NCBI GenBank assembly: GCA_002391105.1
Contig: DGRT01000079.1
Location: 34,936-40,017 of the forward strand
Direction: 5' to 3'
Source of the DNA: Lachnospiraceae bacterium UBA4381
GTDB taxonomy: Bacteria > Bacillota > Clostridia > Lachnospirales > Lachnospiraceae
DNA: 5,082 nt
Shown here: one piece after another, positions 1 through 5,082 of the stretch
How positions within the stretch are numbered: the first letter of the stretch is position 1
How the letters are laid out: every line of letters begins with the position of its first letter
Notes under the pieces: generated by a model
The model's database searches: none
Told to the model about the DNA's origin: nothing
The model's input: only the letters and a program-made list of their open reading frames with translations
Position numbers and translations under genes: made by a program

Positions 1-944
1 ACAAAGCTTCTGACTCCGGTAAATCTGGTTCCTCCACCTACAAGAACTATCTTGTTAATATCCGAAAGTCTGAGCTTTGCATCTGAAAGAGCTCTCTTAA
101 CCGGTCCGCGGATTCTCTCATATAGCGACTCACATGCCTTGTCATACTCTGAATATTTTATATCCAGTTGATAATCCTGCTCCTTTAATCTGCATTTCAT
201 TGTTACATTTCCGTCTTCAGAGAGAGCTTTCTTACACCTTTCTGCTTCTCTGTGAATGAGGGAAAGCTCTCTTCCTGAAAGATCATCCAGATTAATATCC
301 GGATATTTTTTCAGAAACATATTCTCTATAACTGCAGTAAAATCCTCGCCGCCCAGGAAGTTGTCTCCCGCTACAGCCCTGACTTCAAGTATAGGAGCAA
401 AGTAATCAAGTATAGATACGTCAAATGTTCCGCCACCCAGATCAAAAACTAAGTTTTTCGCAGGTTTATTATCATTATAAAGCCCATAAGCTATAGCCGC
501 CGCTGTAGGCTCGCTGATGATTCTCTCCACCTTCAGTCCTGCCAGCTCTCCGGCTCTCTTGGTAGCCTTTCGGCGCATATCATTAAAATATGCCGGAACA
601 CTTATAACAGCTTCCTCTACCTTTTCTCCCAGATACTCCTCGGCATCCTCCCTAAGACTTCTAAGTACAAAGGAAGAAAGCTCCTCCGCAGTAAACTCCT
701 TACCACCCAGGTTATATATCCGATTAGTACCCATATCTCTTTTAAATACAGACGCACTGCTCTCAGGATGCAGACTCATTCTTTCCACAGCAGTTTTTCC
801 GACATAGACAGTTTCGTTCTCGTCTATACTCACTACTGATGGAGTAAGTCTTTCCCCCAGTCTGTTGGGAATAAGCTTTGGTCCCTCATCTGTATAGTAG
901 GCAACCAGACTATTTGTTGTTCCCAGATCAATTCCGATTATCAT
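1..944 (-). CDS. hscC: HscC-type Hsp70 chaperone, N-terminal part (3' end outside window)
   Basis: This is an ATP-dependent Hsp70; the visible 314 codons cover most of the nucleotide-binding domain. Readable signatures are phosphate-1 IDLGTTNS (residues 5-12), VPAYFND (116-122), the connect-type motif ISEPTAAAIAYGL (143-155), phosphate-2 FDLGGGTFDVS (167-177), GDNFLGGEDF (193-202) and the adenosine motif IVLVGGGTR (299-307). All look intact. VPAYF begins at 116, against about 141 in DnaK, so a stretch of subdomain I is missing. Compared with E. coli HscC as remembered, the N-terminal part is collinear with a constant 5-residue offset and shares runs such as LVLRSLKEDAEE-like and AGDNFLGGEDFT. 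This places it in the HscC subfamily rather than housekeeping DnaK. The start has a good Shine-Dalgarno site, and an in-frame TGA (957-959) rules out a longer product. It is the second gene of the operon, behind its probable J-domain partner. The substrate-binding domain and C-terminus lie beyond position 1, so completeness cannot be judged. Confidence 0.93.
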   Translation of the reverse strand, partial: MIIGIDLGTTNSLVAYYTDEGPKLIPNRLGERLTPSVVSIDENETVYVGKTAVERMSLHPESSASVFKRDMGTNRIYNLGGKEFTAEELSSFVLRSLREDAEEYLGEKVEEAVISVPAYFNDMRRKATKRAGELAGLKVERIISEPTAAAIAYGLYNDNKPAKNLVFDLGGGTFDVSILDYFAPILEVRAVAGDNFLGGEDFTAVIENMFLKKYPDINLDDLSGRELSLIHREAERCKKALSEDGNVTMKCRLKEQDYQLDIKYSEYDKACESLYERIRGPVKRALSDAKLRLSDINKIVLVGGGTRFTGVRSF

Positions 945-948
945 AATG

Positions 949-955
949 TCCTTCT
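949..955 (-). promoter_or_regulatory. Ribosome binding site of hscC in the 31-bp intergenic gap
   Basis: On the minus strand AGAAGGA is followed by 4 nt and the ATG at 944. The gap to the stop codon of the preceding gene (TAA at 976-978) is 31 bp (945-975) and holds no terminator-like hairpin. The two genes are therefore probably co-transcribed, with independent ribosome loading on hscC. Confidence 0.8.
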
Positions 956-975
956 TTCAAGTTTAATAAATGGTT

Positions 976-3900
976 TTATTCAGCACTGCCAGACAAAGTT
1001 CTCAGTGCTATATATATCTCACAGTCATTAGGACTATAAGATCTTGCAAGCTTGTAATACTCTATTGCTTTATCTATATTTCCCATAAGCTCATACAGCC
1101 TGGCTTCTGTCAGAACTCTATCATAGCATACATCATATAAACAGAAGCTGCAATGCGGTAATCTGTTGCAGGTCTCTGTCAGCTTAAACGCTTCCTCCGT
1201 CTCTCCCATAAAGAACTTAACCATAGCAAAGTCCGAATATCTCAGAGGACTGGAATCAGGTGTATCAAGATAAGCCTTCAGGCCTCCGATTGCCTTATAT
1301 GCCCTTTCAAAGCAGTTAACCGCTCTTTTAGCTATAGTCTCTGCCCAGTCCTTAAGTCCATATCCATAGCAGGCAGCAGCAAAATATCTGTAAAGCTCTC
1401 CCATTTCCCTTAGCTCTGCTCTGTCTGTCATCAGCTCCTCCGGACTGTCCAGATGAACCTTAGCTTTACTGTGCTTTGACAAAAAGTTTCCTTTTTTGAT
1501 TCCGTTTGTAAGAGAAGCCCCGGTAGTCGCCTCCCCCTTCGGCATCTTCATGCTGATAGCCTTCTCAAAGAATAATATAGAGTCTTTATAGTTCCTCTCA
1601 TTATTAATATAATGATCAGCTATTTTTCTAAATATACTTGCACTTACCCTTCTTGTATAGCCATCACATTCCTTGGCAAGATTTGGTTCCAGGTAGCCCT
1701 TACTCTTTAAAAAGTCCAATATATCCTGCATTATGGAGGCAGCCTTTCTTTCATTACCGCTAAGATGAGCCACTTCTACCTTTTTGAGCATAAATCTTAT
1801 CTTGTCTTCATCATACCAGGCATTTCTGGTTTCCTCTCTTCTGCTTTCGGCATATTTGATCAGATCCTCCAGAAGCTTCTCTGCCTGCTTAAACTGTTTA
1901 TTCTTTGTAAATAATCTGGACAGATTCTCATCTATACTACGAGAACCTCCAAAAGCCTCTTCCATTCTCTGAAGATAATCTATAGCTCTGCCGTATTCGT
2001 GCATTATCTCACAGCATCGGGAAGCATTATTATAAGGTGCTGTAGTTTCCTTGGCTTCCTCCTGAACCTTTATAGCCATATCGAAGTCACGGATAGCTCC
2101 CATGTAATCACCGGATCTCATTTTAGTAAGTCCCAGACAGTTATGTGCATATGGATTCTCAGGGTCAGCTTCGATTGCTTTCTTCGCATCCTCTGCCGCC
2201 TTGGCAAACTCATAGCCGTCAATATACAAAAGCGCTCTTTCTATTCTATAGTAAGAATCATCCACCAGCTCAAGCTGTCTGGTGGCATACTTAACCGCCT
2301 CTGTATAGTCCTTCCTGTCTTCATCACGGCCATATCTGTCCTGATAGAGATTCATGAGCCTGTTATTCACGCTCCTGTGATTCTCATCCTTCTTCAGACA
2401 TTCCAGATACTCATGCTCAGCTTCCTGATACTTCTTCTTTCTGTTAAAAAATTCTCCATATTCAAAGTTAACGGATGCATTTTCAGGATAATGATCAAGC
2501 ATATATTCATATACAGGAGACGGATCTCTTTCAAGGATTTCCTCAACATCGGTTTTTATCCAAAGCATACGAAGATTATCCGGATTCAATTCCTCGCATT
2601 TCTTACAGTAGGTCTCTGCCTCCTTCATTTTGATACGATTCCCATCTTCATCTCTGTAATTCAGATAGAAATATGCTATATCATCATAAAAATCCTCTAT
2701 ATCCTCCAGATCAGTATCATTTTCCTCAACATGCTGTGCTATCTTTTCATATATCTGAGCAGCCTTTTCCTTTTCTCCCTGCTCTTCATATAGTCTCGCT
2801 CTTGTCTTCTCCACCAGATCACTGTCAATGCCCACCTGGTCTGCTCTTGCCAGGACGGACTCAGCATCCTTATACTGTTTGAAATTGATAAATACGCTTG
2901 CCGCCAGCTCATAGGCAGGAGCATAATTCGGCACATCTCTTATAATATTATAATAATCATCTATAACCAGTTGCGCATCTCTCGCTTCATAAGCAGTTTT
3001 CTGCCTGTGAACATATCCCGGAATACAATGATCTGTCATATCTATCATATTGTTCCAGACTTCCATTGCCTCGTCATACTTTCCGACATCATGCAGCAGT
3101 CTTCCATAATTTTCAAGATAATACAGCCTTTCATTAAGGTCGTCCGGAATCTCTCTCTCGGCTACCTCAACCGCTTTTTTATAATAATCAATCGCCTTTT
3201 CCTGTTCATTTTGCTTGGAATAAGAAAATGCGATAAGAAAATAGCAATAGGAGGATCTCTTTACCCTGCCTTCATCCTTATGGGAAAGCTGCTCTCCTGC
3301 ACTTCTTTTTGCAAACATTTTATCCAGATTCTCTTCCCACTTCAAAAGATAAGGGATAGCTTCCTCATATCTTCCCTTAGCAAAGTAACCTCTTGCATAA
3401 AGATTATTATATCCATAGGAGTTCTCTTCTGTAACATTAGTCTGCTTAAGCAGATCAAATATTTCTTCTGTTCTGTCCAGTCTGAAGAGTGCCCAGCCCA
3501 GCTCCACCTTCTCCTTATCGTTCAGCACGCCTTCCTCAAGTTTTACATAATAGTCCTCTGTCATGCAGCTCGCTATTTTTTTCAGCAGAATAACGCCCTG
3601 GTTAAAGTTACTGTTCAGATCCAGCGCATCCAGTATTAACTCATTTGCCTCGTCATAATTCTTATAAATGAGCTGTATCTGGCTGCGGCAGTACTTGGTA
3701 TAGACTGTTTCCACCTTAGCTTCCAGCTTACTGAGAATATCCTCGCATCTGCTGATGATCTCTGCCTTCTCCTCCTCACTGAAGCTAAGCTGCGGATCCA
3801 TCAGCTCATCAAGTCTTATCCGGAGTGCATTATATGTACCAAAAGGATTATACTCTCCGGCTACAAAGGTCAGATCATCCTTAACTACAGCATCGGCTAT

Positions 3901-4833
3901 TAATCTTGCTTCCTCACGCCTTCCCAGCAGTTCAAGTATGGTAAGCTTTATGCCTGTCTCCTCAGGCTCCCATATAGAAAAGCCTTCCTCATAATTGATA
4001 AGTGCACACAGCTTCTGCATTATATCATCAGCTTCCTGCTTATTCTGCTCAAGCTTATTCTTCTTATATTCCTCTATCTCCTCTTCACTCAGTCCATCGG
4101 GAATGTTGTCCCTTATATCATCCACCTTAATACGGAAAATGTCATTCAGATAGATCCTTCCCTGTGTAATAGTCCTGACATAAGAATCATCATGAATCCT
4201 ATACTCAGGCGGATCAAAAGCCTCCGGATCACAGTCTATATCCGTCCTTGATGCCTCTCCCAAAGCATCATAAAACATCTGCTCCATTTCTTCTCTGGAC
4301 AGAATGCTGCTATAATCAAAGCTATCCTCTATTTCAATATTATTGACTACGAAGCTGATAAAATCAGGAGGAAATATCTCCTTCAAAGCATTCTGACAGC
4401 CTACAATATCAAATGTCTTGTCAAACAGTAACCACCATTCATGGGGAATCATAAACCTTTCCATAATTGCTGCCAGAAGTTGTTCTCTTACCTCGTCCGT
4501 CGTATCCAGCTCTGTGCAGAGAGGATCCGCGAGCCATTCTTCTATAAGACTATTATCCCTTCTGTTATATATATCATCATAGATCTGTTTGAATCTATGG
4601 ATATGCCTTTCTATATCAGTAGCATTTTCCTCATCAAATTCCTCTTCATCCGGCTGTCCCTGGTTATTTACTATATTGACAGCTTCCTCGAAGGCTTCTC
4701 TCAGTTTCATAAATCCTTCTGCATCATCCTCAGGATTGACCTTTACCAGCTTGGTACGATAAGCTGTGGTTATAGCTTCCAGATCATCTGTCTCTTCTAT
4801 CTCAAGTATCTTCCATACTTCATTTCTGTCCAT
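976..4833 (-). CDS. Large J-domain/TPR-repeat protein, DjlB/DjlC-like co-chaperone of an HscC-type Hsp70
   Basis: This gene encodes 1285 residues with no signal peptide or membrane segment, so it is probably cytosolic. Residues 1-55 read as a divergent J domain: helix II ends AYRTKLVKV, an NPEDD loop (33-37) stands where HPD is expected, and helix III is GFMKLREAFEEA. An acidic linker (about 60-70) follows. Residues about 95-165 (W100, IPHEWWLLFDKTF, IFPPDF) resemble, from memory, the region after the J domain in proteobacterial DjlB/DjlC-type proteins. From about 475 to the end, TPR-like helix pairs recur, for example near 475-500, 529-559, 571-598, 638-670, 675-700, 787-817, 862-927, 966-997, 1066-1093 and 1241-1270. 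Residues 170-470 are helical and acidic without a recognised domain. A C/H cluster lies at 1222-1236. The start is supported by a Shine-Dalgarno site and an in-frame TAG four codons upstream. The inferred role is to stimulate the Hsp70 encoded 31 bp downstream and bring it clients through the TPR solenoid. E. coli DjlB/DjlC are much shorter (about 480 residues, from memory). Confidence 0.9.
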   Translation of the reverse strand: MDRNEVWKILEIEETDDLEAITTAYRTKLVKVNPEDDAEGFMKLREAFEEAVNIVNNQGQPDEEEFDEENATDIERHIHRFKQIYDDIYNRRDNSLIEEWLADPLCTELDTTDEVREQLLAAIMERFMIPHEWWLLFDKTFDIVGCQNALKEIFPPDFISFVVNNIEIEDSFDYSSILSREEMEQMFYDALGEASRTDIDCDPEAFDPPEYRIHDDSYVRTITQGRIYLNDIFRIKVDDIRDNIPDGLSEEEIEEYKKNKLEQNKQEADDIMQKLCALINYEEGFSIWEPEETGIKLTILELLGRREEARLIADAVVKDDLTFVAGEYNPFGTYNALRIRLDELMDPQLSFSEEEKAEIISRCEDILSKLEAKVETVYTKYCRSQIQLIYKNYDEANELILDALDLNSNFNQGVILLKKIASCMTEDYYVKLEEGVLNDKEKVELGWALFRLDRTEEIFDLLKQTNVTEENSYGYNNLYARGYFAKGRYEEAIPYLLKWEENLDKMFAKRSAGEQLSHKDEGRVKRSSYCYFLIAFSYSKQNEQEKAIDYYKKAVEVAEREIPDDLNERLYYLENYGRLLHDVGKYDEAMEVWNNMIDMTDHCIPGYVHRQKTAYEARDAQLVIDDYYNIIRDVPNYAPAYELAASVFINFKQYKDAESVLARADQVGIDSDLVEKTRARLYEEQGEKEKAAQIYEKIAQHVEENDTDLEDIEDFYDDIAYFYLNYRDEDGNRIKMKEAETYCKKCEELNPDNLRMLWIKTDVEEILERDPSPVYEYMLDHYPENASVNFEYGEFFNRKKKYQEAEHEYLECLKKDENHRSVNNRLMNLYQDRYGRDEDRKDYTEAVKYATRQLELVDDSYYRIERALLYIDGYEFAKAAEDAKKAIEADPENPYAHNCLGLTKMRSGDYMGAIRDFDMAIKVQEEAKETTAPYNNASRCCEIMHEYGRAIDYLQRMEEAFGGSRSIDENLSRLFTKNKQFKQAEKLLEDLIKYAESRREETRNAWYDEDKIRFMLKKVEVAHLSGNERKAASIMQDILDFLKSKGYLEPNLAKECDGYTRRVSASIFRKIADHYINNERNYKDSILFFEKAISMKMPKGEATTGASLTNGIKKGNFLSKHSKAKVHLDSPEELMTDRAELREMGELYRYFAAACYGYGLKDWAETIAKRAVNCFERAYKAIGGLKAYLDTPDSSPLRYSDFAMVKFFMGETEEAFKLTETCNRLPHCSFCLYDVCYDRVLTEARLYELMGNIDKAIEYYKLARSYSPNDCEIYIALRTLSGSAE
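4669..4833 (-). other. Divergent J domain encoded by the 5' end of the TPR gene
   Basis: Codons 1-55 encode a short J domain: helix I (VWKILEIEETDDLEAI), helix II (ITTAYRTKLVKV), the loop N33-P34-E35-D36-D37 and helix III (GFMKLREAFEEAVNIV). The classical HPD tripeptide is absent: Asn replaces His, and a Glu sits between Pro and Asp. The spacing of the helices and the LREAFEEA helix otherwise fit the family. DjlB/DjlC-type proteins often have a similarly altered loop and a downstream 'GF..LREAYE' helix (recalled, not searched). The domain would be expected to contact the Hsp70 nucleotide-binding domain and linker. Confidence 0.75.
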
Positions 4834-4836
4834 ATG

Positions 4837-4843
4837 CCACCTC
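4837..4843 (-). promoter_or_regulatory. Ribosome binding site of the J-domain/TPR gene
   Basis: On the minus strand GAGGTGG lies just before the ATG at 4833. Counted from GAGG, the spacing is 6 nt. An in-frame TAG ends 9 nt before the ATG, so this start is the only reasonable one. The site falls in the outermost decayed copy of the upstream 38-bp repeat, where intact copies read AGAGTAA. Confidence 0.8.
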
Positions 4844-4869
4844 TAACTTTATTTCTATGCTTTATACTC

Positions 4870-5021
4870 TATCTTTACTCTAGCTTATACTAATATGCTA
4901 TATATTTTATCTTTACTTTTCCTTATACCAATACGCTCTATATTCTATCTTTACTCTTCCTTATACCTATATGTTCTATCTTTTATCTTTACTCTATCTT
5001 TTACCTATATACTCTATTTAC
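4870..5021. repeat. 38-bp tandem repeat, four good copies, upstream of the chaperone operon
   Basis: Four direct copies start at 4870, 4908, 4946 and 4984, each exactly 38 bp with no indels. Adjacent copies match at about 30-32 of 38 positions by hand count. The first ten bases, TATCTTTACT on the plus strand, are identical in all four. A degenerate copy in the same register can be traced at 4832-4869 (it keeps ATGCT at unit positions 26-30) and a weaker one at 5022-5059. The array lies in the leader or promoter region of the minus-strand operon and contains no long open frame in the operon direction. There are no unique spacers, so it is not a CRISPR array. Its function is unknown; a regulatory or transcript-leader role is inference from position. 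Confidence 0.88.
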
Positions 5022-5062
5022 ATTCTATAATCTGGTTATATTCTATTTCTTCACTTCTCCTA

Positions 5063-5082
5063 GAGCTTTTATATCATAGCTC
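5063..5082. repeat. Short inverted repeat at the window edge
   Basis: GAGCT (5063-5067) and AGCTC (5078-5082) form perfect 5-bp arms around a 10-nt AT-rich loop. The arms reach the last base of the window, so the hairpin may extend outside it. It could be part of a terminator of an upstream gene, a protein-binding site or chance; the visible stem is too short to decide. Confidence 0.3.

Noticed and set aside
517..807. 96-codon plus-strand open frame
   Set aside because: It lies opposite the well-supported Hsp70 coding sequence and has a Ser-rich shadow composition.
945..975. Terminator or promoter between the two genes
   Set aside because: The 31-bp gap has no GC-rich hairpin with a T run and no paired -35/-10 boxes. 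It holds only the hscC ribosome binding site.
1999..2793. 264-codon plus-strand open frame with hydrophobic, membrane-like translation
   Set aside because: It lies wholly antisense to the J-domain/TPR gene. Its Ile/Leu/Phe/Ser-rich translation is what the complement of a purine-rich coding strand produces, and no coherent protein family is visible.
2739..2936. 65-codon minus-strand open frame in another reading frame
   Set aside because: It is fully inside the 1285-codon gene in an alternative frame, with no family resemblance.
2971..3639. 222-codon plus-strand open frame
   Set aside because: It is antisense to the same long gene, with biased hydrophobic composition and no recognisable motif.
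4441..4893. 150-codon plus-strand open frame overlapping the start of the J-domain gene and the repeat leader
   Set aside because: It is an antisense shadow of the J-domain region extended into a pyrimidine-rich repeat. Its translation is low complexity.
4870..5021. CRISPR array
   Set aside because: The units are contiguous with no unique spacers, the sequence is low complexity without a palindromic core, and no cas genes are present.

Overview
The window holds two minus-strand genes that look like one chaperone operon, read from right to left. It appears to come from a low-GC Firmicute, most likely a clostridial or Lachnospiraceae-type anaerobe. That guess rests on the AT-rich sequence, frequent ATA and AGA codons, strong purine loading of the coding strand and clear Shine-Dalgarno sites. 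The taxonomic placement is inference.

Right end (about 4834-5082): an AT-rich non-coding leader upstream of the operon. Its main feature is a 38-bp tandem repeat, with four good copies and decayed copies on both sides in the same register. The transcript-sense strand here is purine-rich and almost free of C. The last 20 bases form a short inverted repeat. No convincing promoter can be assigned.

Centre (976-4833): one large gene for a 1285-residue soluble protein. It has an N-terminal divergent J domain in which Asn-Pro-Glu-Asp replaces the usual His-Pro-Asp. A helical region resembling the DjlB/DjlC family follows, then a very long TPR-like solenoid that ends with a cysteine cluster.

Left end (1-944): 31 bp downstream, the first 314 codons of an Hsp70 of the HscC subfamily, running off the window. 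The ATP-binding signatures in this part are intact, and it appears collinear with E. coli HscC rather than DnaK.

Together the genes suggest a specialised HscC-type Hsp70 and its dedicated J-domain co-chaperone, comparable to HscC with DjlB/DjlC in E. coli. Here the co-chaperone carries a much larger TPR scaffold, presumably for client or partner binding. The client is unknown. There are no RNA genes, mobile elements or CRISPR arrays. Large plus-strand open frames opposite the two genes are antisense shadows.
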